44,143 nucleotides of DNA from an uncultured Bacteroidota bacterium (GCA_903911435.1 CAIWDF010000184.1:1-44143); one strand, 5' to 3'; shown: positions 1 through 9,551, counted from the first letter of the stretch. Notes: generated from the sequence alone by a model not told the origin. Made by a program: numbers and translations.

Positions 1-1
1 A

Positions 2-349
2 AATAATGAAACTAGTAAAAATAACGGTTTCGTTTCCGAAAATTTAGCGGATATCTGTGCTTCAATTCAGCAAACCATAATTGATATTTTAATCACTAAA
101 TTAACAAAAGCTGCTGAACAAACAGGTATCAAAGAAATTGCAATTGCTGGCGGAGTATCGGCCAATAGTCAATTGAGAGAAACCTTAAAGAACAAAAAAA
201 GTGGATTGGGATGGAGGGTTTATATTCCTGACTTTTCTTATTGTACAGACAATGCAGCTATGATAGCGATAACAGGATACTACAAATTTCTTAAAAAAGA
301 TTTCACAACACAATCAACGATACCATTAGCAAGGTATGCTATGAAATAA
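2..349 (+). CDS. tsaD: tRNA N6-adenosine threonylcarbamoyltransferase, C-terminal part
   Basis: Only the last 115 residues are present; the gene enters from the left edge. The product transfers the threonylcarbamoyl group to A37 of ANN-decoding tRNAs in the cytoplasm, working with TsaB and TsaE. The visible reading frame has the family block IAGGVSANSQLR, which belongs to the nucleotide-binding ASKHA fold. It is followed by YCTDNAAMIA, whose Asp is a known metal ligand of TsaD/Kae1, and then GYYKF near the C-terminus. The end (LARYAMK then TAA) is complete. Downstream is a 38-bp gap to a secreted-protein gene on the same strand. The assignment rests on these motifs and is secure despite truncation. 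Confidence 0.95.
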   Translation, partial: NNETSKNNGFVSENLADICASIQQTIIDILITKLTKAAEQTGIKEIAIAGGVSANSQLRETLKNKKSGLGWRVYIPDFSYCTDNAAMIAITGYYKFLKKDFTTQSTIPLARYAMK

Positions 350-387
350 TCAGAAATACAGAACACCAAAAATCAATTTTGTTATTA

Positions 388-1095
388 ATGATTCGACTTA
401 AACACCTTTTTCTAATCTTCTTTGTAGCTCAAGGGTTTAATTTATTTGCCTTTGAACCTAAGGATACAATCATTTACAAGAAGGCTCCCATTGAAAATTT
501 TAAATCGAAAATAATTGATGCTCCCATAGTGATAAAGACAAGCCCGACAGCGTTCCTTTGGGGAGGATTGTTTCCGTATACTTCCGAATACCGATTAATG
601 GCTGAAATAACAACGGGAAGAACACAATCAGAACAAGTAAGTTTTTCATTTATCGGAAAAGGAGTTCTTTTAAAGATGATTGAAAGGAGCCAAAATTATA
701 CAGGTTCCGAGGTTCTAAAGGTTAATGGTTGGCGCGTACAATATGCGCATAAATTCTATTTGATAAAAAAAAAGAAATTTGCACCTTCAGGATTTTATTT
801 TGGACCCCTCCTCTCCTATTCGGATATTCACATTTCGTTAGGACTAAAGCGGTATTACAATAAAACCTATTACGATTTTAGAAATTTCAATGCTAATTTA
901 ATGATTGGACTTCAAGTTGCAAAAAAAAAGAGAATTGCTTTTGATTTGTATGGAGCTATAGGATATAAATCAAACAAGGCCTTTTACCATGCTAATTCTG
1001 TTCGTATCGACCAATTGGACACAAGTGATTACGGAGCATTTTATACTACTAATTTAAATCTCACATTTGGAATAAATCTAGGATATTCCTTTTAA
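388..1095 (+). CDS. Putative secreted or outer-membrane protein, unknown family
   Basis: I do not recognise the family. The frame is open from a TTG at 379, but the ATG at 388 gives a cleaner signal peptide (MIRLKHLFLIFFVAQGFNLFA), so I start there, giving 235 residues. The mature part is rich in Tyr, Phe and Lys, with alternating polar and hydrophobic stretches such as FAPSGFYFGPLLSYSDIHI. It ends in a strand with a terminal Phe (FGINLGYSF), a pattern typical of small outer-membrane beta-barrels. This suggests an outer-membrane location, but is inference. Its stop codon overlaps by 4 bp the stop of the convergent T9SS protein gene, so the two genes share their 3' ends. Confidence 0.7.
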   Translation: MIRLKHLFLIFFVAQGFNLFAFEPKDTIIYKKAPIENFKSKIIDAPIVIKTSPTAFLWGGLFPYTSEYRLMAEITTGRTQSEQVSFSFIGKGVLLKMIERSQNYTGSEVLKVNGWRVQYAHKFYLIKKKKFAPSGFYFGPLLSYSDIHISLGLKRYYNKTYYDFRNFNANLMIGLQVAKKKRIAFDLYGAIGYKSNKAFYHANSVRIDQLDTSDYGAFYTTNLNLTFGINLGYSF

Positions 1096-2717
1096 TTTTC
1101 TTTTTGAACAATTAGTTTTTTCTTAAACAAAACATTCTCTCGATTGCTTATCTCGATAAAAAAGACTCCATCATTTAGTCTTCCAAAATCAATCGGTATA
1201 GGCTCGATTCCTATTTCAAGTTTTTTATTCAAAATGTTCATGCCATTCGCATCATAGAGGGCTAAGGTAACACCTTTCTGATTCTTGTTGCTCCTAATAA
1301 AAAGGAGCCCACTACTTGGGTTAGGGGAAAGAGTAAACTCTTGCTCACCTTCAGAATTAACCGTTGTAATACCTCCAACGTTACCAGTAAGTACAGATGC
1401 TTTAGCAAAAAAGATATTTAAACTCCCTGTTCTTGTATCACCCCAGGCAGCATAAATAGTGTCATTCAAAAGTTCGCACCCCATGAAATCGTTGCCATTT
1501 TGTAACAATATATTTGCAAAAGGCGCAGATGCACTACTAAGACGAACATTTGATTGAAATGTTTGACCATTATTTATTGATACAGCACTATAGGTGTCGG
1601 TGTTTTGAGCATAACCAACACCAGCGCCATTTCGTCTATCACGCCAAACAACTACTAATCTATTATTAGAGTCATAGCTTCCCCATGGCATATCTTGCCC
1701 TATACCATTACCAATAGCATCATCATTCACACGCACTAAATTACTCCAGGTAATTCCTCCATCGTTAGTTGTTGAAACAAAAATATCAGGGTCTCCATAA
1801 TTAGCCGAAACTGCAATAAAAGCTAGTTGATTTGCATTCACGGGATTCGCAGTTAAATGATACCCTGCTTTAAAACTACTGTCTGCCGCTGCTAAAGGTG
1901 TTGGATTTACAATTAGATCATGATACTGAAAACTCGCCCCTTTGTTGTATGATTTCGCAAAAAGCATTTTTGGGTATATCGACTGTGAGGCCATATAACT
2001 AGGGTAAGCTATACAGAAGGCTCCATCTGCAGCCACAGTTGGAGCGGCCATTGGAGCGGCAATAAAATTCCCAATAAGAAAATTTGCTGTATCCACGTAC
2101 CTAAATGCATTCCAAGTTTGTCCACTGTCTGTAGAAGTTTTTAAATACGCACGGTTAGGTGGTGATATCCAAGGTGCCGGTTTTGTTGTCATATAAAAGG
2201 AACCATCGTTAACCCCTCCTGAATTATCCACAATTAACCAAGGCCTGTCCAATGGAAGTTTGGTAGGGTCTTCCAATAAAGCATTCCAAGCCTGAGTAGG
2301 AGTTGACCAACTAGTACCTCCGTTGATTGAATGAGAAACATAAACACCCCCAGAATCGGGAGATTGACGCGAGTCGATATAAGAAAGATAAAGTGTTCCA
2401 TTTGCTCTGAATTGCATTGAAACATCTGCCGAACTCCATGAAGCACCAAAATGAGGCCTTACTGAAGGGTTTCCCCATGTCTGTCCTCCATCAAAACTAG
2501 TTTTTGATTTAATTGAAATTCTAAAATTGGTGCTTGCGTCATCAGCCATCCATGCAATTACTATGTTATTCGGATTTGCAGGATTGATTGCGATGTAAGG
2601 CTCTCCTTCAAATAAAGAAGTAAGGGAAACGTTAATATTAGCGGGTTGAGCAGAAATTGCACACTCATAGAACATACAAAAATGTAATAGAAAACACCAA
2701 ATTACTTTTTTTATCAT
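1092..2717 (-). CDS. Secreted BNR/Asp-box propeller protein with T9SS sorting domain
   Basis: This 541-residue exported protein begins with a signal peptide ending near CAISAQ. The body carries repeated Asp-box-like motifs (FDGGQTW, INGGTSW, TDSGQTW, NDGGITW, NNGQTF), the hallmark of sialidase-type six-bladed beta-propellers. The last ~80 residues form a typical type A C-terminal sorting domain for the type IX secretion system: FTLSPNPSSG, then LALYDANG, then a final VLFKKKLIVQK strand. The protein is therefore probably delivered across the outer membrane and anchored or released at the surface. I cannot see a convincing sialidase Arg triad, so a binding or structural propeller is as likely as an enzyme. 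It is convergent with the preceding gene, with a 4-bp overlap of stops. Confidence 0.88.
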   Translation of the reverse strand: MIKKVIWCFLLHFCMFYECAISAQPANINVSLTSLFEGEPYIAINPANPNNIVIAWMADDASTNFRISIKSKTSFDGGQTWGNPSVRPHFGASWSSADVSMQFRANGTLYLSYIDSRQSPDSGGVYVSHSINGGTSWSTPTQAWNALLEDPTKLPLDRPWLIVDNSGGVNDGSFYMTTKPAPWISPPNRAYLKTSTDSGQTWNAFRYVDTANFLIGNFIAAPMAAPTVAADGAFCIAYPSYMASQSIYPKMLFAKSYNKGASFQYHDLIVNPTPLAAADSSFKAGYHLTANPVNANQLAFIAVSANYGDPDIFVSTTNDGGITWSNLVRVNDDAIGNGIGQDMPWGSYDSNNRLVVVWRDRRNGAGVGYAQNTDTYSAVSINNGQTFQSNVRLSSASAPFANILLQNGNDFMGCELLNDTIYAAWGDTRTGSLNIFFAKASVLTGNVGGITTVNSEGEQEFTLSPNPSSGLLFIRSNKNQKGVTLALYDANGMNILNKKLEIGIEPIPIDFGRLNDGVFFIEISNRENVLFKKKLIVQKEN

Positions 2718-2866
2718 ACAAGAATTTTAATTAGACCCAAATTTGATTGTACAACAAAGATAGGTTTTGTTTGCCTTCATTTAAAGCAAATGAATCAAAT
2801 AATATTCGTCTGTTTCAATTACCTTCATGACAATTAATTTTATTCTGATAAAAATAAATAATCAAA

Positions 2867-2900
2867 TTTGTGATAATTTAAGAGGATTCTTTTACCTTTA
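2867..2900 (+). promoter_or_regulatory. Candidate Bacteroidota promoter for the DUF885 gene
   Basis: TTTG at 2867-2870 lies 22 bp upstream of TACCTTTA at 2893-2900. This resembles the Bacteroidota -33 TTTG / -7 TAnnTTTG arrangement with one mismatch in the -7 element. It sits 25 bp before the ATG at 2926, which supports that start over the upstream in-frame ATG at 2827. Confidence 0.45.
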
Positions 2901-2925
2901 CAACTCCATTTTAAACTTTATTATC

Positions 2926-4695
2926 ATGAAGAAAACAATAATTATTTGCATTTTCTCAATTGCATTAGCTAGTTGTACAAATAGCAATGAAAAACAAGAA
3001 GTAAAGAAAATAGAGGATACCAATCCACAATTTGAAAGCTACAAACAACGTTTTATTACTAATTTATGGAATGTATACCCTGGTTGGGCGAGTAGCCAAG
3101 GTTACCATAAATTAGATAGTGTTTTGACCATACCTGATGAAGCAGAACGCACAAAAGAGATAAATTTCTCGAAAGCCAACCTCGATTCGCTTAAATCAAT
3201 GAATATCGAAGGACTTACCGATAATAACAAAACAGATTATCGAATAATTGAAAATCAGTTACAATCAACAATTTGGACATTAACTGAGGAGAAATCATTC
3301 GAATGGAACCCAACCGAATATAATGTTTCCGGAGCTTTTGCAGAAATGTTAAACGGAACTTACGACACACCTTCTATTCGCCTTCATAATTTTTATTTAA
3401 AAATGACAAATATTCCTGCATTTTATGAAACCGCAAAAAAGAATATCAAAAACCCCACTTTGGAGCACACTCAACTAGCCATTGATCAGAATTTAGGAGG
3501 ACTATCTGTCTTTCAAAATGATTTGAACGAGTCTATGAAAAAAGAAAAAATTGGTCGTATCGAACGAGAGAAGATTGAATCAAGAGCCTTGAAAGCTGTG
3601 AAGGCTATTAATGATTTTGTAACATGGCTAAAAGAATTAAAAAATGATAAACCAAGAAGTTTTAGATTAGGAAAAGAACTTTACACAAAAAAGTTTGAAT
3701 TTGATATTCAATCTGGTTATAGTTCTGATGTTATTTACGAAAAGGCATTAGCGCATAAAAAAGAATTGCATGAAAAAATGTTTGATCTTGCCGACAAATT
3801 TTGGATAAAATACATGGACAAGGCTCCTAAACCAAGTGATAAACTGTTAGAAATAAAACAAGTTATAAATAAGATTTCAGAAAACCACGCTAAACCAGAA
3901 GATTTTCAATCTGCGATAGAAAAACAATTACCAACGCTTATCAAGTTCATTAAAGATAAAGATTTGATATATATAGACCCAACGAAACCACTTGTTGTTC
4001 GCAAGGAGCCAGATTACATGGCTGGAGTGGCTGGAGCATCTATCTCCGCTCCCGGTCCATATGATAAAAACGGAAATACTTATTACAATGTCGGCAGCCT
4101 TGCTGGAATGGACAAGGACAAGGCCGAAAGCTATTTGAAGGAATACAACACTTATATACTGCAAATTCTTAATATACATGAAGCGATTCCAGGGCATTAC
4201 ACTCAACTTGTATATAGCAACCAATCTCCTAGCCTAGTTAAATCATTGTTTGGTAATAATGCAATGATTGAAGGCTGGGCTGTTTATGCTGAACGAATGA
4301 TGCTTGAAAGTGGTTATGGAAACAACGAAGATGAAATGTGGTTGATGTATTATAAGTGGAACTTGCGCAGTACTTGTAATACCATTTTAGATTACAGTGT
4401 ACATACTAAAGACATGAGTAAAGAAGAGGCTATGAATCTATTGATGAATGAGGCGTTTCAAGAGAAAACCGAAGCGGAGAACAAATGGAGAAGAGTTTCA
4501 GTGACCCAAGTTCAACTGTGTTGCTACTTTACAGGTTATACGGAAATTTATGATTTTAGGGAAGATTACAAAAAACAGTTAGGAGAGAATTTTAACCTTC
4601 GAAAATTTCATGAGAAGTTTTTAAGTTATGGAAGCGCTCCGGTAAAATATATCAAAGACTTGATGCTAGCTGACATGAAAGAAGTTAAAAAATAA
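2926..4695 (+). CDS. DUF885 family lipoprotein, putative metallopeptidase
   Basis: The product is a 589-residue exported lipoprotein. The frame is open from an ATG at 2827, but the start at 2926 gives a signal peptide with lipobox LASC (Cys17), so the longer start would bury the signal sequence. The DUF885 signature is clear: HEAIPGHYTQ at residues ~418-427 and, about 30 residues later, EGWAVYAER (Glu449). Together they resemble a zinc-peptidase HExxH...E site, though the second His is displaced (HEAIPGH). Family members are thought to be peptidases, but the substrate is unknown. The gene stands alone with about 200 bp of upstream non-coding DNA. A second DUF885 lipoprotein is at 12517-14361. 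Confidence 0.88.
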   Translation: MKKTIIICIFSIALASCTNSNEKQEVKKIEDTNPQFESYKQRFITNLWNVYPGWASSQGYHKLDSVLTIPDEAERTKEINFSKANLDSLKSMNIEGLTDNNKTDYRIIENQLQSTIWTLTEEKSFEWNPTEYNVSGAFAEMLNGTYDTPSIRLHNFYLKMTNIPAFYETAKKNIKNPTLEHTQLAIDQNLGGLSVFQNDLNESMKKEKIGRIEREKIESRALKAVKAINDFVTWLKELKNDKPRSFRLGKELYTKKFEFDIQSGYSSDVIYEKALAHKKELHEKMFDLADKFWIKYMDKAPKPSDKLLEIKQVINKISENHAKPEDFQSAIEKQLPTLIKFIKDKDLIYIDPTKPLVVRKEPDYMAGVAGASISAPGPYDKNGNTYYNVGSLAGMDKDKAESYLKEYNTYILQILNIHEAIPGHYTQLVYSNQSPSLVKSLFGNNAMIEGWAVYAERMMLESGYGNNEDEMWLMYYKWNLRSTCNTILDYSVHTKDMSKEEAMNLLMNEAFQEKTEAENKWRRVSVTQVQLCCYFTGYTEIYDFREDYKKQLGENFNLRKFHEKFLSYGSAPVKYIKDLMLADMKEVKK

Positions 4696-4801
4696 AATGA
4701 TTGTTTCCTGTAATTAACAGTTCAAGTGAAATAATTATTTTACTTCTAAACTCAAATAAATATCTATCCGACACCGTTCGGTTAGAAATAAAAACTATTC
4801 A

Positions 4802-6013
4802 GTGCGTCATAAAACAAAAAACGGACTAAGCTTCTCGACCTATAAGTCGGTATCAGCAGTTAATTCAGAACATTGGAATCGCATTATTCCCTTCGGGAGT
4901 GAGTTCCTTCATTTAGATTATTTAAGGGTATTAGAAAAAGTCCCTCCTCAGAACATGCGGTTTTATTATTCTATTGTATATGATAAGTTTGAACCTATTG
5001 CGATTGCGTATTTTCAGGTAATTGACTTTTCTTCGGAAAGTTTTGGAACATTTATTGAGTATGATTCCGATGAATTAAAATGTTATCTCACTAACTTAAT
5101 TAAAAAAAAAGTTACCAATCATTTATTACGAAATGTTGAGAAGTTCAACATGCGGCTTCTTATTTGCGGAAATGCATGCATCAGTGGAGAACATGGCTTT
5201 GCTGTTATTCCTAATAAATACGAAACAGAAATATTTGATGTATTGGCCGATGCTATTTCCGAAATAAGCAAAGCTGAAAAACTAAGAGGTAAAATTGCTG
5301 TAATATTAGTCAAGGATTTTTATGAAAACTCTATTCGTTATTCAAAAGAATTGGAAGCGCATAAATTTCATGACTTCCTCGTTGAGCCTAACATGATTGT
5401 GAACATAAACTGGGAAAGCTTTGAGGAATATTTGGACGCGATGAGCAAAAAATATCGGAATCGGGCAAAGAAAATCATTGGAAAAGGTCAGCAAATAAAG
5501 AGAGTACACTTTACAGCCGAAGACATAAAACTTAATAACAAAACAATAGATAACCTTTATAACAATGTTCAACTGAAAGCTAATTTCAGGATGGCATCTT
5601 TATCAGCAGAATATTTCTTTGAAATGAAATTGTCCTTAAAAGAAAATTTTAGATTTGTTGGATACTATCTTGATGATGTATTAATTGGGTTTAGAACTTC
5701 TTTTTCAATAAAAAACAATATTGATGCTCATTTTATAGGAATTGATTATAATTTGAACAAGGACCTAGAAATTTATCAAAATATACTATACGATTATGTT
5801 AAGGATGCCATTGAAAAAAAATCAGACCAATTATATTTAGGCCGAACCGCATCTGAAATCAAAAGTACAGTTGGTGCAAAAGCATACGAACTTAGATGTT
5901 ATGTGAGACATCGTAACCCTTTGTCGAATCGGATTATCAAACCATTCATTGATTACCTGAAACCGACAGAATGGATTCCAAGAAACCCATTCAAGGAGCA
6001 GGAATTAGAGTAA
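4802..6013 (+). CDS. FemAB/GNAT-like acyltransferase, unknown substrate
   Basis: A 403-residue soluble protein with no signal peptide. The first half is poorly conserved to my eye. The second half reads like the BioF2-like/FemAB branch of the GNAT fold: a YLDAMSKKYRNRAKK basic helix, FVGYYLDDVLIGF (a typical GNAT beta-strand pair), and LGRTASEIKSTVGAK near the acceptor/CoA site. Proteins of this type transfer amino-acyl or acyl groups in cell-wall or lipid synthesis; the substrate here cannot be read from sequence. The start is a GTG at 4802; I see no better ATG nearby and no clear Shine-Dalgarno sequence. It is convergent with the next gene, 12 bp away. Confidence 0.7.
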   Translation: MRHKTKNGLSFSTYKSVSAVNSEHWNRIIPFGSEFLHLDYLRVLEKVPPQNMRFYYSIVYDKFEPIAIAYFQVIDFSSESFGTFIEYDSDELKCYLTNLIKKKVTNHLLRNVEKFNMRLLICGNACISGEHGFAVIPNKYETEIFDVLADAISEISKAEKLRGKIAVILVKDFYENSIRYSKELEAHKFHDFLVEPNMIVNINWESFEEYLDAMSKKYRNRAKKIIGKGQQIKRVHFTAEDIKLNNKTIDNLYNNVQLKANFRMASLSAEYFFEMKLSLKENFRFVGYYLDDVLIGFRTSFSIKNNIDAHFIGIDYNLNKDLEIYQNILYDYVKDAIEKKSDQLYLGRTASEIKSTVGAKAYELRCYVRHRNPLSNRIIKPFIDYLKPTEWIPRNPFKEQELE

Positions 6014-6025
6014 AAAATCGATTTT

Positions 6026-6502
6026 TCAATTCAGAATACGAGTGTCTTTCAAAACACTCAATGCCTCCTTTTGGTTATAAATAGGAATTATTTTTCTAAG
6101 CACTTTCCCTTCCGGTCCGTTAAAGTAAATTACTAAACGGGGATATGAAAATTTTGGTGTTTTAAAACAAACGGATTTAATTTTTTCTCTTGAAATAGTT
6201 GGCGTTTTACTGCTAACCATCCCATTTCTTATACGAACAAAAGAGAGAAAAAGCAAAAACAAGGCACCGTAGTTTATAATGTTTGTTAAAAAAACAGCCC
6301 CATAAAAAGATGTACTAATAGCAACATAACCAAATAGGAAAGTAAAAAGAATATAATTCAACACACTCGCAATCCCCCACCCTTCTCCTAACTCAAATTC
6401 TAAAGGAACACGAGTCACTTGTTTGCTATTTATGATAAAAATCGTGTCATCAGTAATGTGGCAATATTCTTTCTCGTTAATTCTAAAATATTTCGTCTGC
6501 AT
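6026..6502 (-). CDS. Small two-helix membrane protein with PH-like ends
   Basis: A 158-residue protein of unknown function. Two hydrophobic helices lie in the middle (about residues 47-68 and 70-88). They are flanked by an N-terminal strand-rich stretch with DDTIFIINSKQVTRVPL and a C-terminal one (SREKIKSVCFKTPKFSYPRLVIYF), an arrangement seen in small bacterial PH-like membrane proteins. No catalytic motif is visible. It is divergent from prfB with about 90 bp between the starts, so the two promoters lie back to back. Confidence 0.65.
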   Translation of the reverse strand: MQTKYFRINEKEYCHITDDTIFIINSKQVTRVPLEFELGEGWGIASVLNYILFTFLFGYVAISTSFYGAVFLTNIINYGALFLLFLSFVRIRNGMVSSKTPTISREKIKSVCFKTPKFSYPRLVIYFNGPEGKVLRKIIPIYNQKEALSVLKDTRILN

Positions 6503-6579
6503 AATTGACTATCCTACTTCTAGTTTTGTTTTGACAAAAATACTTTTATTTTTTCCAACCTAACTCTTTATTATTTATT

Positions 6580-6587
6580 TACTTTTG
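6580..6587 (+). promoter_or_regulatory. -7 element (TAnnTTTG) of prfB promoter
   Basis: TACTTTTG matches the Bacteroidota -7 consensus exactly and ends only 4 bp before the prfB ATG at 6592. If used with normal spacing, transcription would begin at or next to the start codon, giving a leaderless or nearly leaderless mRNA. No convincing TTTG is visible at the -33 position. Confidence 0.5.
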
Positions 6588-6591
6588 CGGA

Positions 6592-7681
6592 ATGATAAGT
6601 ACCGATCAGCTAAAGGACCTTCGCTTACGCATTGACGCGTTGAAGGGACATCTTTGACATAGATGTTAAACTACGTGAAATAGCCGAAGAAGAAGAGAAG
6701 ACGCTTGCCCCTGATTTTTGGGACAACCCTAAAAAGGCAGAAGAGCTACTTAAGCAAATAAAAATAAAAAAGAACTGGACTCTGTCTTACGATACTTTAT
6801 GTCGTGAGGTGGATGATCTTTTCCTTATGTATGATTATTTCAAGGCAGGAGAGGCTACCGAAACAGAAATTGATACGCTCTATTCATCTGCTTTAAAATT
6901 ACTCGAAGAAATAGAATTCAAAAATATGTTGAGCCGAAAAGAAGATGTATTGAATTGTGTGGTTCAAATAAATTCGGGTGCAGGCGGAACAGAAAGTTGC
7001 GACTGGGTAGCTATGCTTATGCGTATGTATATAATGTGGGGAGAGAAAAACGGTTACAAAGTAAAAGAAACCGACAGAAATGACGGGGATGGAATAGGAG
7101 TGAAGCAGGTTACTTTGGAATTTGAAGGTGATTATGCTTTTGGGTATCTTAAAGGGGAAAACGGAGTTCATCGTTTGGTGCGGATTTCTCCTTTTGATGC
7201 CAATGCCAAGCGACATACCACTTTCGCATCGGTTTATGCATATCCCTTAATTGATGATTCTACAGTGATAGATGTAAATCCTGCCGATATCGAATGGGAT
7301 ACATTTCGATCGGGAGGGGCTGGTGGGCAGAATGTAAATAAGGTGGAAACAGCTGTAAGACTGCATCACAAACCATCAGGAATTATCATTAAAAATCAGG
7401 AATCGCGTTCTCAATTCGAAAATAAAGATAATGCTATAAAACTTTTAAGGTCTCAATTGTTCGAGGTTGAAATGAGAAAGAAGAGAGAAGCAACGGCCAT
7501 TATAGAAGGAAATAAAAAGAAAATAGAGTGGGGTTCGCAAATTCGTAATTATGTTTTTCATCCTTACAAAATGGTTAAAGACATACGCACCGGTTATGAA
7601 ACATCGAACGTTCAAGCTGTGATGGATGGTGAGTTGAATGAATTTATTAAGGCTTATTTAATGGAATATGGAAACAGTTAA
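6592..7681 (+). CDS. prfB: Peptide chain release factor 2, with programmed +1 frameshift
   Basis: RF2 recognises UGA and UAA stop codons and triggers release of the finished protein. The gene is split between two frames. Codons 1-21 run from ATG 6592 to CTT at 6652-6654, followed by in-frame TGA at 6655-6657; a +1 shift (CTT-T-GAC) joins the main frame from 6656, giving 362 residues in all. An internal Shine-Dalgarno-like AAGGGA sits just before the slip site, as in classical RF2 autoregulation. The SPF stop-recognition tripeptide is at residues 199-201, and the catalytic GGQ is at 244-246 in [12 protein letters not shown]. Length is normal for RF2. The shift makes RF2 synthesis depend on RF2 shortage. 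The 3' end overlaps the ArsC-like gene by 14 bp. Confidence 0.97.
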
Positions 7682-8021
7682 AATATATCACAACGCACGT
7701 TGTTCGAAGAGCAGACAAGCGTGTTCGATATTGGAAGAGCAGAAAGTAAAAGTAGAGATTATTGATTACTTAAAAACACCTTTTACCGAAACGGAAATCA
7801 AAAGTTTGTTACAGATGCTTGGAATGAAAGCAGAAGAACTGGTGCGCAAAGGTGAACCATTGTTTAAAGAGAAATTTGCCAATAAAAAATTAACAGAGAA
7901 AGAATGGATAAAAGCCCTTGCTGAAAATCCGATATTAATTGAACGGCCAATAATAGTAAAAGGAAACAAGGCTATAGTAGGACGGCCGCCCGAAAAAGTA
8001 TTAGCATTTTTGCAAGATTAG
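7668..8021 (+). CDS. arsC: ArsC/Spx-family glutaredoxin-like arsenate reductase
   Basis: A 117-residue thioredoxin-fold protein. The N-terminus [15 protein letters not shown] matches the ArsC active-site loop, with a single redox Cys12 as in glutaredoxin-linked arsenate reductases. The C-terminal half has [22 protein letters not shown], where the RP and GRP arginines match oxyanion-binding positions of ArsC. No arsB, arsR or acr3 gene is nearby, so a stress-related role, as for the related Spx/YffB proteins, cannot be excluded. The ATG lies 14 bp inside prfB, so the two are translationally coupled or at least co-transcribed. Confidence 0.87.
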   Translation: METVKIYHNARCSKSRQACSILEEQKVKVEIIDYLKTPFTETEIKSLLQMLGMKAEELVRKGEPLFKEKFANKKLTEKEWIKALAENPILIERPIIVKGNKAIVGRPPEKVLAFLQD

Positions 8022-8081
8022 CCTGACAAATATCATATCCGATTTTTGACATCATTAAACAAGGCTCAGCTATTTAAGTAG

Positions 8082-8089
8082 TATTTTTG
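8082..8089 (+). promoter_or_regulatory. -7 element (TAnnTTTG) of fumC promoter
   Basis: TATTTTTG matches the Bacteroidota -7 consensus and lies 40 bp before the fumC ATG, in the 108-bp gap after the arsC-like gene. This suggests fumC has its own promoter. No clear TTTG is seen at -33. Confidence 0.45.
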
Positions 8090-8129
8090 CAACTATTAAA
8101 AATTTACAAATTAATTTAAAATAAATACA

Positions 8130-9527
8130 ATGGAATACAGAATTGAAAAAGACACGATGGGTGAGGTAAAAGTACCTGCCGACAAATATTGGGGAGCGCA
8201 AACCGAACGCTCGAGAAATAATTTTAAGATTGGTCCGGAGGCATCCATGCCAAAAGAAATAATTTATGCATTTGGTTATTTGAAAAAAGCTGCTGCTTTA
8301 GCTAATCACGAATTAGGTGTGCTGGCTGCTGATAAAAAAGACCTGATAGCAAAAGCATGTGACGAGATTATTGCAGGGAAATTAGACAAAGAGTTTCCGC
8401 TAGTAATATGGCAAACCGGCTCGGGAACACAATCGAATATGAATGTGAATGAAGTGGTGTCGAACCGCACGCATGTGATGCAAGGAAATAAACTGGGAGA
8501 AGGAAAACCTTTTATTCATCCGAATGATGATGTAAACAAATCTCAATCATCAAACGATACTTATCCAACTGCAATGCATATTGCAGCTTACAAACAAGTA
8601 GTAGATATTACTATTCCCGGAATGGAAAAACTGAGAGACACCTTGGTTAAGAAATCGGAAGATTTTAAAACCATTGTAAAAACAGGAAGAACACATTTTA
8701 TGGATGCAACTCCTTTAACTCTTGGGCAAGAGTTTTCGGGATACGCACAGCAAGTTACCAATAGCATCCGTGCTATTAAAAATTCGTTGGAAGTATTACG
8801 CGAACTGGCTCTCGGAGGGACAGCAGTGGGTACAGGCTTAAACACACCTAAAGGTTACGATGTTTTAGTAGCAAAGAAAATAGCAGAACTTACCGGCTTG
8901 CCTTTTATCACCGCTCCAAATAAATTTGAAGCACTTGCGGCTCACGATGCAATGGTGGAGTTGTCGGGCGCACTAAAACGTTCGGCTGTGGCGTTAATGA
9001 AAATAGCGAATGATATTCGTATGCTTAGTTCAGGCCCTCGTTCGGGAATAGGAGAAATCATTATTCCAGATAACGAGCCGGGTTCGTCTATCATGCCGGG
9101 TAAAGTAAATCCTACACAACCCGAAGCACTAACAATGGTGTGCGCTCAGGTAATAGGAAACGATGTGGCGGTATCAATAGGTGGAATGAACGGACATTTT
9201 GAATTGAATGTTTTCAAACCATTAATTGCTTCTAATGTATTACAGTCGGCACGATTGATAGGTGATGCCTGTGTGTCGTTTACTGATAATTGCGCAGTAG
9301 GAATAGAACCAAACAATGCTATTATCAAAAGACATCTTGAAAATTCGCTGATGCTGGTAACTGCGCTCAACACCCATATTGGCTACGAAAATGCAGCGAA
9401 GATTGCTAAAAAAGCACACAAAGAAAACAAAACACTGCGTGAAGCAGCTATCGAATTAGGACTTGTTACTAACGAACAATTCGACCTCTGGGTGAAACCT
9501 GAAGATATGTGTGGTTCGATGAAATAA
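8130..9527 (+). CDS. fumC: Class II fumarate hydratase
   Basis: This 465-residue cytoplasmic enzyme interconverts fumarate and L-malate in the TCA cycle. It is full length for the class II family. The N-terminus has the family's [21 protein letters not shown] block. The middle has [14 protein letters not shown] and [13 protein letters not shown], which contribute to the substrate pocket, and [11 protein letters not shown] carries the catalytic His region. The fumarase/aspartase signature [11 protein letters not shown] starts at residue 318 on the mobile active-site loop. The preceding [13 protein letters not shown] and following [22 protein letters not shown] support fumarase rather than aspartase or argininosuccinate lyase. 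It is transcribed alone and closed by a strong hairpin. Confidence 0.97.
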   Translation: MEYRIEKDTMGEVKVPADKYWGAQTERSRNNFKIGPEASMPKEIIYAFGYLKKAAALANHELGVLAADKKDLIAKACDEIIAGKLDKEFPLVIWQTGSGTQSNMNVNEVVSNRTHVMQGNKLGEGKPFIHPNDDVNKSQSSNDTYPTAMHIAAYKQVVDITIPGMEKLRDTLVKKSEDFKTIVKTGRTHFMDATPLTLGQEFSGYAQQVTNSIRAIKNSLEVLRELALGGTAVGTGLNTPKGYDVLVAKKIAELTGLPFITAPNKFEALAAHDAMVELSGALKRSAVALMKIANDIRMLSSGPRSGIGEIIIPDNEPGSSIMPGKVNPTQPEALTMVCAQVIGNDVAVSIGGMNGHFELNVFKPLIASNVLQSARLIGDACVSFTDNCAVGIEPNNAIIKRHLENSLMLVTALNTHIGYENAAKIAKKAHKENKTLREAAIELGLVTNEQFDLWVKPEDMCGSMK

Positions 9528-9551
9528 TTACTGTATCTTCGAACCTTGAAA

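Noticed and set aside
1092-2717. Sialidase (neuraminidase) assignment
   Set aside because: Asp-box repeats are present but the catalytic Arg triad and Tyr/Glu pair could not be recognised, so only the fold is called.
2827-2925. N-terminal extension of the DUF885 lipoprotein
   Set aside because: It lies across the candidate promoter and would place 33 residues before a normal lipoprotein signal peptide.
6013-6026. Palindrome AAAAATCGATTTTT between two convergent genes as a bidirectional terminator
   Set aside because: Only A-T pairs flank a 4-nt centre, which is too weak to claim.
6655-6657. Internal stop in prfB as a pseudogene or sequencing error
   Set aside because: It is the conserved RF2 regulatory frameshift site CTT-TGA-C with an upstream SD-like AAGGGA.
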